Source of the DNA: Hoylesella loescheii DSM 19665 = JCM 12249 = ATCC 15930
Lineage (GTDB): Bacteria; Bacteroidota; Bacteroidia; Bacteroidales; Bacteroidaceae
NCBI RefSeq assembly: GCF_000378085.1
Contig: NZ_KB899215.1
Coordinates: forward strand, 1 to 64,000
Length of the DNA stretch: 64,000 bases
Direction of reading: 5' to 3'
In this document: positions 35,011 to 43,870 of the stretch, piece after piece
Position numbering within the stretch: the stretch's first letter is position 1
Layout of the letters: each line of letters starts with the position of its first letter
Translations under genes and position numbers: made by a program
The notes under the pieces: generated by a model
Databases searched by the model: none
The model's input: only the letters and a program-made list of their open reading frames with translations
Told to the model about the DNA's origin: nothing

Positions 35011-35481
35011 ATGAAAAAGATTTTGATTATGGCGCTGATGTCATGCACGGTGTGCTTTACAGCGCAAGCACAAGAAGTGTATAAGCGCATATTGAAGGTG
35101 TCGAAACAAACGGCAGCCGACAAAAGCAAGAGCCTTGACGTGCGTAAGGTGGCAACGTTTAAGGTAGACGAGCTGAACTATATGGCGATGAAGTCGAAAG
35201 AACTGATGCCCGACAGTACCGTTAGGATGCTTGACAGGCAGGCATACGCTATGCACGAGTTTATCAACTTGTTCTTCAAACGTCTGTCGGAAGCTAAGAA
35301 AAAAGCGCAGAAAGAGTTGGTGATGGCTCGCTTTAAAAATGCTTCTATCAGCAACAGCCGCTTTAACGACACGGATAAGGAACTGGTGTTGAGCTATTAC
35401 GACAATAGCAACTATATGACGCAGTTCTCTTTGGATACCGATTGGGTGAAGGCTTTGGCCGAAGTTCGCCGTAAAAAGTAG
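35011..35481 (+). CDS. Small secreted protein of unknown function
   Basis: 156 residues from ATG at 35011, giving signal peptide MKKILIMALMSCTVCFTAQAQ. An alternative ATG five codons upstream (34996) is less good for export. The mature part is Lys-rich and helical, with VYKRILKVSKQTAAD, ELNYMAMKSKELMPDST and a final LALAEVRRKK-like basic end. No lipobox. No domain recognised. It stands 180 nt behind ruvC, with AT-rich CTCATAAA steps between. Confidence 0.75.
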   Translation: MKKILIMALMSCTVCFTAQAQEVYKRILKVSKQTAADKSKSLDVRKVATFKVDELNYMAMKSKELMPDSTVRMLDRQAYAMHEFINLFFKRLSEAKKKAQKELVMARFKNASISNSRFNDTDKELVLSYYDNSNYMTQFSLDTDWVKALAEVRRKK

Positions 35482-35622
35482 GGGCTTTTACCTCGCTTTA
35501 GCTCAACCGTAGCTTTTCTTTCGCTCGAGAATGAAGGGCAAAGGGTGGGGTAGGCGTGAATTATTTGATCGGCTAAAGCGTTTTGAACAGCGAGCGTGCT
35601 TGACACTATCGCTACACATAAT

Positions 35623-35746
35623 ACGCGAGTTCGGGATAAGAGCAATTTGTTATGCTAACTGCCGTGTAGCACAAGTTGGCTAGATAACCATTTCTTTACC
35701 TGACCAGTCTTGTTCAGAAAGCATGGTATCTTATCCCGAACGCGCC
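35623..35746. repeat. 124-bp inverted-repeat element, copy in plus orientation
   Basis: Ends are inverted repeats: ACGCGAGTTCGGGATAAGAG on the left and, as its reverse complement form, TCTTATCCCGAACGCGCC on the right (TTCGGGATAAGA shared exactly). No reading frame of note. Copies: 36084-36207 (opposite orientation, same length) and 30686-30790 (truncated). Fits a small non-autonomous transposable element (MITE). Confidence 0.75.
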
Positions 35747-35854
35747 AATTAACCCTTACGTGGTTCGCATTTTCATGGCTCTGAAAATACGCTTGCTAAG
35801 CTTTTATAATGCTTTATTAGATTAACTGCCGTGTTAAATGTATTTTGGACGGCT

Positions 35855-35939
35855 GTTCCATATCATCTGGAATGCTGTTCCAGTTGAACTGGAATACCAT
35901 TCCAACTTATCTGGAACAGGGTTACATCTTAGCTGTAAC
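35855..35939. repeat. 22-bp tandem dyad array, GTTCCA/TGGAAT type
   Basis: Units start at 35855, 35877, 35899 and 35921, all 22 nt apart. Arms: GTTCCA/TGGAAT, GTTCCA/TGGAAT, ATTCCA/TGGAAC, GTTACA/TGTAAC. The last unit again changes both arms together. CTACAAGAGCTTAT begins 24 nt after the array, as a similar sequence does after the array at 25387. Confidence 0.87.
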
Positions 35940-36083
35940 AAGGCGGGAGCTAAAAATGCTCACTACAAGAGCTTATCGGGTGGGGAATGAAATGTGGCGT
36001 TTGGACGTAGGAAGGATGAATTGGTGGCGGTGATAGGCTGTGGAATGAACCGCCTAGATGGTGCCAAGCTAGTATCAAACGTT

Positions 36084-36207
36084 ACGTGAATTTGGGATAA
36101 GATGCGATGTCTTTTTGAGCGAGATAAGGTAAGAAACGAATAGCAATCTCACCAACTGGCACTACACGGAAGTTTACACACCGAACATCTCTTATCTTGA
36201 GCTTGCA
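36084..36207. repeat. 124-bp inverted-repeat element, copy in minus orientation
   Basis: Reverse complement is collinear with the copy at 35623 over its full length (shared blocks CCGTGTAG, AGTTGG, ATTTCTTTACC-like, TCTTATCCC). Terminal repeats ACGTGAATTTGGGATAAGA and CTCTTATCTTGAGCTTGC are more degenerate than in the other copy. Confidence 0.7.
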
Positions 36208-36215
36208 TACATTAT

Positions 36216-36268
36216 ATAATACAATAAGGGGCTATGGATATTTTTTCCATAGCCCCTTATTGTATTAT
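36216..36268 (-). terminator. Terminator of purF-carA-carB operon
   Basis: Stem of at least 22 perfect pairs, from ATAATACAATAAGGGGCTATGG to CCATAGCCCCTTATTGTATTAT (arms named by their cores AAGGGGCTATGG/CCATAGCCCCTT), loop of ~7-9 nt. It lies 115 nt behind the carB stop. Very strong hairpin; the T-run on the minus strand is weak, so a different role (RNA end protection, or an element end) is possible. Confidence 0.7.
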
Positions 36269-36383
36269 GACTCAAGTTTGTGGGTTTAGTGATTGTGAGT
36301 TTTATCGAGTATGGCCCATAAACAAGAGGCTTACATGCTGAAATGGTTATCAATTCAGTAACTTGCAAGCACACCGATTCAAG

Positions 36384-39300
36384 TTATTTATACTCCGACC
36401 ACGCCTTAATCTCGATGTCCTCGACACGCATGGTGGTAAAGGCTGTGATGAAAGCACTGGCCAAACGCGTATTGGTGATGAGCGGAATGTTGAGGTCGAT
36501 GGCTGCGCGACGTATGCTGTAGCCGTTGGTGAGTTCGCGTGGGGTGAGGTCTTTGGGGATGTTCACCACCATATCTATCTTCTTTTCACGCAACACGTCG
36601 AGCACTTTGGGTTCCATTCCCTCGTCGGTAGGCCAATACACGGTGGTATTGGCAATGCCATTCTCTGTTAGGAAGTGCGATGTACCACTAGTGGCATACA
36701 ATTCATAGCCGTTGTTCACCAGTCGTTTGGCCGCATCTAGCATCTCGGCCTTTTGCTTTCCACCGCCAGTTGAGAGCAAAACGGTTTTCTTTGGGATGCG
36801 ATGACCCACCGAAAGCATACTTGTAAGCAGAGCAGAATTGGTGTCGTCGCCCAAACACCCCACCTCGCCAGTAGATGCCATGTCTACTCCTAGTACGGGG
36901 TCGGCCTTTTGTAGACGGTTAAACGAGAACTGCGAGGCCTTTATGCCCACGTAATCGAGGTCGAAAAGGTTTTTGTTGGGCTTCTCAACGGGTAGGCCAA
37001 GCATAACGCGTGTGGCCAAATCGATGAGGTTCAGCTTGAGCACTTTACTTACAAAGGGGAACGAACGTGAGGCGCGCAAGTTACATTCGATAACCAGCAG
37101 GTCGTTGTCGCGTGCCATAAACTGGATGTTGAACGGTCCCGAGATATGCAATTCCTTAGCAATCTGTCGGCTAACGCGCTTTATTCGACGCACTGTTTCT
37201 ATGTAAACCTTTTGTGGGGGGAACTGAATGGTGGCGTCGCCAGAGTGAACTCCAGCAAACTCGATATGTTCGCTGATAGCATAGGCTAGTATTTCACCGT
37301 CTTTGGCCACGGCATCCATCTCTATTTCCTTAGCGTGCTCGATGAATCGGCTCACCACTACGGGGTGGTCTTCGCTGACATTGGCAGCCAATTGCAGGAA
37401 GCGTTCAAGTTCTTCGCGGTTTGAGCAAACGTTCATAGCTGCACCCGACAGTACGTAAGAAGGGCGAACCAGCACGGGGAAGCCTACGCGAGCGATGAAC
37501 TCGTTAATTTTATCCATCGACGTCAGCGCGCTCCACTCGGGTTGGTTGATGCCGTTTCGGGTGAGCATAGATGAGAACTTGGCACGGTCTTCGGCGTTAT
37601 CAATGTCTGTTGCCGATGTTCCAAGTATAGGCACGTGTTGCTCGTCGAGCTTCATTGCCAAGTTATTGGGTATCTGTCCGCCTGTAGACACAATCACGCC
37701 GTTGGGCGTTTCGAGGTCGATAACGTCCATCACACGTTCGAATGTCAACTCGTCGAAGTACAGACGGTCGCACATGTCGTAGTCGGTAGACACCGTTTCG
37801 GGGTTATAGTTAATCATAACCGACCGATAACCCTCGCGTCGGATGGTGTTAAGGGCCTGCACACCGCACCAGTCGAACTCTACAGAAGAACCGATACGAT
37901 AAGCACCAGAGCCGAGAACAACGATAGAACGGCGGTCGTTGTCGAAGCGAACGTCGCTCGCTACACCCGAATAGGTGAGGTAAAGGTAGTTGGTTTGCGC
38001 GGGATATTCTGCTGCAAGCGTATCAATCTGCTTCACAACGGGCAGAATGCCATACGACTTTCGCAAGTTGCGCACCACCAAAGAAGCCTTGTGCATATTG
38101 CCCATCTCCTTTTCAAGACCCACTGCACGGGCAATTTGGAAGTCGGTAAAGCCATACACCTTTGCCGTTCGCAACAATTCCTTATCCAATACGTTCACAC
38201 TGGTGCATCGTTGCAAGGTCTCGTCGATGTCGATGATGTGCTTCAGTTTTTCCAAGAACCACTTGTCAATCTTCGTGAGTTCGTGTATTTGGTCGATGGT
38301 ATATCCCTTGTGCATGGCCTTCGAGATGATGAACACACGCTTGTCGGTGGGTTCGCGAAGGGCAGCATCAATGTCGTCAATCTTCAATTCCTTGTTCTCA
38401 ACGAAGCCGTGCATGCCTTGGCCAATCATACGCAATCCCTTCTGAATGGCCTCTTCGAAGTTTCGGCCGATGGCCATTACCTCGCCAACCGACTTCATCG
38501 ACGAGCCTAATTCCTTGTCTACGCCGCGAAACTTACTCAAGTCCCAGCGTGGTATCTTGCAGACAACGTAGTCGAGTGCGGGCTCGAAGAATGCGCTGGT
38601 GGTCTTTGTAACCGAGTTTTTCAGCTCGAAAAGGCCGTAACCCATGCCTAACTTGGCTGCAACGAAAGCCAGCGGATAGCCTGTGGCTTTTGAAGCAAGG
38701 GCCGACGAACGACTAAGGCGAGCGTTCACTTCGATAACGCGATAGTCTTCGCTCTTAGGGTCGAAGGCATATTGAACGTTGCATTCGCCAACGATTCCGA
38801 TGTGACGGATAATCTTAATGGAGAGTGCACGTAGCTTGTGATATTCGCTATTGCTAAGCGTTTGCGATGGAGCAACAACGATACTTTCACCCGTATGGAT
38901 ACCAAGCGGGTCGAAATTCTCCATGTTGCAGACAGTGATGCAATTGTCGTAGCGGTCGCGTACCACTTCGTATTCAATTTCTTTCCATCCCTTGAGACTT
39001 TTCTCTACCAACACTTGTGGGGAGAACGAGAATGCTTTCTCAGCCAATTTGTTCAGTTCTTCCTCGTTATCGCAAAAGCCACTACCCAATCCGCCCAATG
39101 CGTAAGCAGCGCGTAAGATAACGGGATAGCCAAGATTAGCAGCAGCGCGACGTGCCTGTTCGATGGTGGAACATGCCTCGCTCTTGATGGTCTTGACGTT
39201 AATCTCATTCAGCTTTTCAACAAACAGCTCACGGTCTTCAGTGTCCATGATGGCTTGCACGGGCGTACCCAGCACCTTAACGCCATACTTTTCGAGCACA

Positions 39301-39614
39301 CCACTTTGGTAAAGTTCCACACCGCAGTTAAGTGCCGTTTGTCCACCGAAGGCCAAGAGAATGCCGTCTGGGCGTTCTTTCTCGATAACCCTTTCAACGA
39401 AATAAGGCTGAACGGGTAGGAAATATATCTGGTCGGCAACGCCTTCAGAGGTTTGTACCGTGGCGATGTTGGGGTTGATAAGCACCGTTTGCACGCCTTC
39501 TTCACGTAGGGCTTTGAGCGCTTGCGAGCCAGAGTAGTCGAACTCACCCGCTTCGCCAATCTTCAATGCGCCGGAACCCAGCAGCAATACTTTCTTTATG
39601 CTTTCATCTTTCAT
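36384..39614 (-). CDS. carB: Carbamoyl-phosphate synthase large subunit
   Basis: 1076 residues from MKDESIKKVLLLGSGALKIG; the 36 codons before it in frame belong to the carA-carB gap and carA end. Makes carbamoyl phosphate for pyrimidine and arginine synthesis using ammonia from CarA. Two homologous ATP-grasp halves: first around GSGALKIGEAGEFDYSG and ARLSRSSALASKATGYPLA, second around VLGSGAYRIGSSVEFDW and NLRASRSFPFVSKVL. The final ~140 residues are the MGS-like regulatory domain (VLLSTGGGKQKAEM...LYATSGTSHFL). Complete. ATG is 14 nt behind the carA stop. Confidence 0.97.
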   Translation of the reverse strand: MKDESIKKVLLLGSGALKIGEAGEFDYSGSQALKALREEGVQTVLINPNIATVQTSEGVADQIYFLPVQPYFVERVIEKERPDGILLAFGGQTALNCGVELYQSGVLEKYGVKVLGTPVQAIMDTEDRELFVEKLNEINVKTIKSEACSTIEQARRAAANLGYPVILRAAYALGGLGSGFCDNEEELNKLAEKAFSFSPQVLVEKSLKGWKEIEYEVVRDRYDNCITVCNMENFDPLGIHTGESIVVAPSQTLSNSEYHKLRALSIKIIRHIGIVGECNVQYAFDPKSEDYRVIEVNARLSRSSALASKATGYPLAFVAAKLGMGYGLFELKNSVTKTTSAFFEPALDYVVCKIPRWDLSKFRGVDKELGSSMKSVGEVMAIGRNFEEAIQKGLRMIGQGMHGFVENKELKIDDIDAALREPTDKRVFIISKAMHKGYTIDQIHELTKIDKWFLEKLKHIIDIDETLQRCTSVNVLDKELLRTAKVYGFTDFQIARAVGLEKEMGNMHKASLVVRNLRKSYGILPVVKQIDTLAAEYPAQTNYLYLTYSGVASDVRFDNDRRSIVVLGSGAYRIGSSVEFDWCGVQALNTIRREGYRSVMINYNPETVSTDYDMCDRLYFDELTFERVMDVIDLETPNGVIVSTGGQIPNNLAMKLDEQHVPILGTSATDIDNAEDRAKFSSMLTRNGINQPEWSALTSMDKINEFIARVGFPVLVRPSYVLSGAAMNVCSNREELERFLQLAANVSEDHPVVVSRFIEHAKEIEMDAVAKDGEILAYAISEHIEFAGVHSGDATIQFPPQKVYIETVRRIKRVSRQIAKELHISGPFNIQFMARDNDLLVIECNLRASRSFPFVSKVLKLNLIDLATRVMLGLPVEKPNKNLFDLDYVGIKASQFSFNRLQKADPVLGVDMASTGEVGCLGDDTNSALLTSMLSVGHRIPKKTVLLSTGGGKQKAEMLDAAKRLVNNGYELYATSGTSHFLTENGIANTTVYWPTDEGMEPKVLDVLREKKIDMVVNIPKDLTPRELTNGYSIRRAAIDLNIPLITNTRLASAFITAFTTMRVEDIEIKAWSEYK

Positions 39615-39628
39615 ATTTCTAAGGGGTT

Positions 39629-40708
39629 TTAAAGGGTGAGTTTTTCTACGAAGAGGTCGAACATAAACAGCGTATCGACCGGTCCTGAGCAAGCTTCGGG
39701 ATGGAACTGTGATGTAAACCACGGGTTGGTGTTGTGGCGTACGCCTTCATTGCTGCCGTCGTTCATGTTTACGAACAGCTCACTCCAATCCTTATCAAGC
39801 GTAGAAGCATCAACGGCATAACCGTGGTTTTGGCTCGTTATGTAGCATTTATCTGTGCCCACCATGCGCACGGGCTGGTTGTGCGAGCGGTGTCCGTACT
39901 TTAATTTGTAGATGTTAGCTCCGCCTGCTTTGGCCATAAGTTGGTTTCCCATGCAAATTCCACAGATGGGTTTGCGGCTCTTGCTCATTTGTTGGCGCAG
40001 TATGTTTACTGCATCTTGGCACAAATCGGGGTCTCCTGGTCCGTTCCCAAGAAACAATCCATCGAACTCCATCCCAGTATAGTCGTAATTCCAAGGCACG
40101 CGCACCACTTCAAGACCACGCTCGATAAGGTTGCGAATGATGTTAGCCTTCACTCCGCAGTCTACCAATACAACGCGTTTTCCGGCTCCTTCGTTATAGC
40201 GAATTATCTCTTTGCAGCTAACACGGTCTACAAAATTCACGCCTTCGTACTGCGCTTGGGGTATATTTTCGGGTTCGTCGTCGAAGATTATTTGGCCCAT
40301 CATCACGCCATGTTCGCGCAAAACCTTGGTAAGCTCGCGTGTATCGATGCCCGTTATGCCAGGTACATGTTCGCGTTTAAGCCATTCGGCCAAGCTTTCG
40401 TTAGCGTTCCAGTGGCTGTATTGCTCGCTATAATCGCTCACGATGATGGCAGAGGCGTGTATATGGTCGCTCTCCATGAACGTGGGTAGCCCTTCGGGGC
40501 CAAAGGTGAAGGGTGGAACGCCGTAGTTTCCAACCAAGGGAAAGGTAAGCGTTACTAGCTGACCGGCATAAGAAGGGTCGGTAAGACTCTCGGGGTAGCC
40601 CATCATGGCCGTGTTAAAAACCACTTCGCCTGCCACAGGCGCATCGTAACCAAAGGACTTGCCATGGAATTTGGTGCCGTCTTGCAGAACTAATGTTACA
40701 TTTCTCAT
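39629..40708 (-). CDS. carA: Carbamoyl-phosphate synthase small subunit
   Basis: 359 residues. Class I glutamine amidotransferase subunit. N-terminal CarA domain (LVLQDGTKFHGKSFG...VFNTAMMGYPESLTDPSY), then the amidotransferase domain with catalytic C252 in ICGICMGNQLMAKAGG and the His/Glu pair H336 and E338 in SQFHPEA. Complete; second gene of purF-carA-carB, 6 nt behind the upstream stop. Confidence 0.97.
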   Translation of the reverse strand: MRNVTLVLQDGTKFHGKSFGYDAPVAGEVVFNTAMMGYPESLTDPSYAGQLVTLTFPLVGNYGVPPFTFGPEGLPTFMESDHIHASAIIVSDYSEQYSHWNANESLAEWLKREHVPGITGIDTRELTKVLREHGVMMGQIIFDDEPENIPQAQYEGVNFVDRVSCKEIIRYNEGAGKRVVLVDCGVKANIIRNLIERGLEVVRVPWNYDYTGMEFDGLFLGNGPGDPDLCQDAVNILRQQMSKSRKPICGICMGNQLMAKAGGANIYKLKYGHRSHNQPVRMVGTDKCYITSQNHGYAVDASTLDKDWSELFVNMNDGSNEGVRHNTNPWFTSQFHPEACSGPVDTLFMFDLFVEKLTL

Positions 40709-40714
40709 TATATC

Positions 40715-42610
40715 CTAGAATTTCTGTTCGTTTTGATAAACCTTTTCGATGTAATTAACGAAGGCCTGATTGCATAGTCGCATGCCACCCGGAGTAGGGT
40801 AGTTGCCCGTGAAATACCAATCGCCCTTGTGTTGGGGTATGGCCTCGTGTAGGCCTTCGATAGACTGAAACACCAACTCGATGGGTGTATTTACGCCTTT
40901 GGGACGTAGCATCTGCACGATCTTACGGTTAATTTCGTCAACCGTAACGGCCTTGTATATCTCTTGCACGCAGTTACCCATCTCCTCAACAGGCTTTTTC
41001 AGCTCACGTCGACAGTTGTCGTAGGTTTGCTTGATAAGTGCGTGCATGTTCTTTTCTTTCAGCAACTCGATGGCAGCACGGAACACACAAAACTCTTCTA
41101 AACGTGGCATGTCGATGCCGTAATAGTCGGGATAGCGTATCTGAGGTGCGCTGCTCACCACGATTATCTTCTTGGGGTGCAACTTGTCGAGTATTCGCAG
41201 GATGCTTTTTTGTAGCGTTGTGCCACGCACGATGCTGTCGTCGATAATCACGAGGTTGTCTTTTCCTGGGCGAATGCTCTCGTAGGTGATGTCGTACACG
41301 TGTGAAGCCAAGTCGTTACGCGAGTTTCCTTCAGCGATGAAGGTACGCAACTTGATGTCTTTCCACGCTACTTTGTCTAGTCTGATGGTGTTGCTTAGTA
41401 TCTCGTTTAGTTCTTCGGTCGTGGGGGTATGGTCTAATGCCTGAATCTGGGCTACGTGTTGTTGGCGCATGTAGCGTTTAAATCCTGCTACCAAACCATA
41501 GAAGGCCACCTCGGCCGTGTTGGGAATATACGACAATACGGTGTTTTTTGTGTCGTAGTCAATGGCGCGAAGGATGGCGTCTGTTAGTTGTTCGCCCAAC
41601 TTCTTACGCTCCTTATATATATCGGCATCAGAACCACGACTGAAATATATTCTCTCGAACGAGCACGAACTATCCGATTTTTGCTCCATGATGCGCTCGA
41701 TACGATAGTCGCCATTGCGCTTTACGATGAGAGCTGTTCCTGGTTCTAGTTCCTTTACGTCATCGCACTCGATGCCAAAGGTGGTTTGTAGCACTGGGCG
41801 TTCACTGGCCACAACGGCCACTTCATCGTTTTTATAATAAAAGGCAGGCCTTATTCCCCAGGGATCGCGCATCGAAAACATCTCGCCACTGCCTGTAACG
41901 CCACACACCACATATCCACCGTCGAAGTGTGGCATGGTTGTTCGCAACACGTTGGCTACGTTCACGTTGTCTTCGATGTATTGGGTTATGTCGGTGTCGG
42001 TAAGCCCTCGTGCCTGTGCTTCCACAAAGTTGCGTTCCACTTCGCGGTCCAGACGGTGTCCCATCAGCTCGAGCATAATGTAGCTATCGCTGTAAATGCG
42101 GGGACATTGGCCTTGTCGGGTGAGACGTTCGAATATCTCGCCGATGTTGGTCATGTTGAAATTTCCACACAGACTTAGGTTTTTGGCGCGCCAGTTGTTA
42201 CGGCGCAGAAAGGGGTGAACATACGAAAGGCCACTCTTGCCTGTGGTGGAATAGCGCAGGTGACCCATGTACAGTTCGCCAGCAAAAGGCAGCGTGCGCT
42301 CGGCATAGCGTGCGTCGGCAAGGTGTTCGGGCGTCTCTTTGGCAAAGCCCTTTTGCACCGCTGAGAATATTTCGGTGATGGCATTGCTGCCTTCGGCCCT
42401 TTCGCGAAACATGTATTCGTTGCCAGGAGTGGTCTTGAGCTTAACGCACGACATGCCCGCAGCCTCTTGTCCGCGGTTGTGCTGTTTCTCCATAAGTAAG
42501 TAGAGCTTGTTAAGCCCATACATCCATGTACCGTATTTCTGTTGGTAATATTGCAGAGGTTTAAGCAACCTTATTGTGGCCACGCCACATTCATGTTTCA
42601 ATGGTTCCAT
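40715..42610 (-). CDS. purF: Amidophosphoribosyltransferase, long Bacteroidetes type
   Basis: 631 residues, against about 470-505 for typical PurF. N-terminal class II glutaminase: Cys8 after a short MEPLKHE leader (ECGVAT) is the likely nucleophile after removal of the leader; RGQEAAGM, MGHLRYSTTG and CGNFNMTN follow. PRPP-binding site LVIIDDSIVRGTTL near residues 450-463. Extra length lies in insertions in the middle (YMRQQHVAQIQALDHTPTTEELNEILSNTI region) and the C-terminal ~100 residues. It catalyses PRPP + glutamine to phosphoribosylamine, the first purine step. Forms an operon with carA and carB, so one operon feeds both purine and pyrimidine synthesis with glutamine nitrogen. A second, standard PurF may exist elsewhere, in which case the exact role of this paralogue would need testing. 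Confidence 0.88.
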   Translation of the reverse strand: MEPLKHECGVATIRLLKPLQYYQQKYGTWMYGLNKLYLLMEKQHNRGQEAAGMSCVKLKTTPGNEYMFRERAEGSNAITEIFSAVQKGFAKETPEHLADARYAERTLPFAGELYMGHLRYSTTGKSGLSYVHPFLRRNNWRAKNLSLCGNFNMTNIGEIFERLTRQGQCPRIYSDSYIMLELMGHRLDREVERNFVEAQARGLTDTDITQYIEDNVNVANVLRTTMPHFDGGYVVCGVTGSGEMFSMRDPWGIRPAFYYKNDEVAVVASERPVLQTTFGIECDDVKELEPGTALIVKRNGDYRIERIMEQKSDSSCSFERIYFSRGSDADIYKERKKLGEQLTDAILRAIDYDTKNTVLSYIPNTAEVAFYGLVAGFKRYMRQQHVAQIQALDHTPTTEELNEILSNTIRLDKVAWKDIKLRTFIAEGNSRNDLASHVYDITYESIRPGKDNLVIIDDSIVRGTTLQKSILRILDKLHPKKIIVVSSAPQIRYPDYYGIDMPRLEEFCVFRAAIELLKEKNMHALIKQTYDNCRRELKKPVEEMGNCVQEIYKAVTVDEINRKIVQMLRPKGVNTPIELVFQSIEGLHEAIPQHKGDWYFTGNYPTPGGMRLCNQAFVNYIEKVYQNEQKF

Positions 42611-42649
42611 CCAATCTTGTTCTTTTTTGCCTTGGGTGTTATATAAGTA

Positions 42650-42673
42650 GAGGGATGTCCGTAAACATCCCTC
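42650..42673. terminator. Hairpin between export lipoprotein and purF
   Basis: GAGGGATGT / ACATCCCTC with a 6-nt loop. It lies 13 nt after the stop of the minus-strand gene 42687-43481. The T-rich tail (CTTTATTTTTG) is on the plus strand, so minus-strand termination is not assured. Confidence 0.6.
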
Positions 42674-42686
42674 ACCTTTATTTTTG

Positions 42687-43481
42687 TTATTTTACAAGGT
42701 TCACTATCAAAGACGTGAGCGACAACACGCTGCTCACCACAGACAACCAAATACCTGTGGCTGCGCTGGTTTTCGAATTGCTGGCTTTGGCCTTGTTAGG
42801 CTCCACATATATCACGTCGTTTTGTTGCAAGTAATAGTAAGGAGAATTGATGAGGTTGGCATCGCGCAGGTCTATGCGATGTGCCTCCTTACGTCCATCG
42901 GGGTTTTCGCGAAGTAGCATAACGTTGTCGCGACGTCCGTAGATGGTGAGGTCGCCTGCTTGAGCCAAGGCTTCCAAGATGCTCATCTTTTCGCTAGTAA
43001 CAGGTATTACGGTAGGTTTACTCACTTCGCCCAGCACAGTTACCTGGTAGCTAGCCATGCGAACGGTAACGATGGGATTCTCGCTGGCAGCGAGATAGCC
43101 CGAAATTTTACTCTTAATAAGATCTTGGCATTGGTTCTTATTCAGTCCACCTACGTGAATTTTTCCAATCACGGGGAACTCGATGTCACCGTTATTGTCT
43201 ACCAAATAATTTTGAAGGTTAGCCCCTTGTGCCAATTGCCCCTTTGTGCCAACACTGTTGCCCACCGTAAGGTTGAATGGTGCAGCAGCAGCGGGGTCGG
43301 TTGTTACCACCGTGATAGACAATTGGTCTTTGGGCATTATCTTAGCCTCATATAGCCCCTTAGACTCTTCGAGGTTCACGCCATCTACGTTTTGGAAATA
43401 CACAATCTCTTTGCTTCCTCCACAACTCCCTAATAACAATACGAATGTCAATAAGACAACTGAACTTAGAAATTTACTCAT
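42687..43481 (-). CDS. Polysaccharide export lipoprotein (Wza-like, SLBB)
   Basis: 264 residues from the ATG at 43481; the longer frame crosses the -7 box. Lipobox LLLGSC (Cys near 20). Poly_export domain: VYFQNVDG, IMPKDQLSITVVTTDP, LVDNNGDIEFPVIGKIHVGGLNKNQCQDLIKSKIS, then SLBB-like VLGEVSKPTVIPVTSEKMSILEALAQAGDLTIYGRRDNVMLLRE. A hydrophobic C-terminal segment (TGIWLSVVSSVLSLTSLIVNLVK) is the outer-membrane helix of Wza-type channels. It would export capsule or exopolysaccharide with a Wzc partner, which is not next to it in this window. Confidence 0.92.
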   Translation of the reverse strand: MSKFLSSVVLLTFVLLLGSCGGSKEIVYFQNVDGVNLEESKGLYEAKIMPKDQLSITVVTTDPAAAAPFNLTVGNSVGTKGQLAQGANLQNYLVDNNGDIEFPVIGKIHVGGLNKNQCQDLIKSKISGYLAASENPIVTVRMASYQVTVLGEVSKPTVIPVTSEKMSILEALAQAGDLTIYGRRDNVMLLRENPDGRKEAHRIDLRDANLINSPYYYLQQNDVIYVEPNKAKASNSKTSAATGIWLSVVSSVLSLTSLIVNLVK

Positions 43482-43510
43482 ACCAATAATACAATCGTTT
43501 AATATGCATG

Positions 43511-43518
43511 CAAATTTA
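43511..43518 (-). promoter_or_regulatory. -7 box TAAATTTG for export lipoprotein
   Basis: Consensus octamer 29 nt upstream of the ATG at 43481. Confidence 0.65.
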
Positions 43519-43856
43519 CGCTCTTTTTTCTGATTTCGCAAATCTTTAACCTATTATTAACGCGAGTTTTGTGCGCTATTCATTGCTTTGTGTCATTGCT
43601 GTCTTATTATGTTGAGAAATGGAAGACTATTCGTTAATTATTGGTTTATTGACGTGCGGTTTATTAATTTATTTGTTAAGTGGCTTGTTCTCAGCTTGGT
43701 TTAGTTGTTTATATGTAGCTGCATTATCTCATCTTTTTGCCCCTTTTCTTTCAATTTCTCTCGTTATGTGCCTTTTTTGCTATATTTGTGCAATCGGTTG
43801 CCTAGAAAAAATGTCATTTTTAATATGTTTTAAAGCATAATGTTGATATTCTTTAG

Positions 43857-43864
43857 TAAATTTG
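43857..43864 (+). promoter_or_regulatory. -7 box TAAATTTG with no coding sequence behind it
   Basis: Consensus octamer on the plus strand. No credible reading frame starts after it, but a hairpin with a seven-T tail follows 350 nt later, so it may drive a non-coding RNA. Confidence 0.5.
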
Positions 43865-43870
43865 CAGCTG

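Noticed and set aside
36069..36270. tRNA or riboswitch in the carB downstream gap
   Set aside because: The pairing is explained by inverted-repeat elements and a simple long hairpin; no cloverleaf or known aptamer core.
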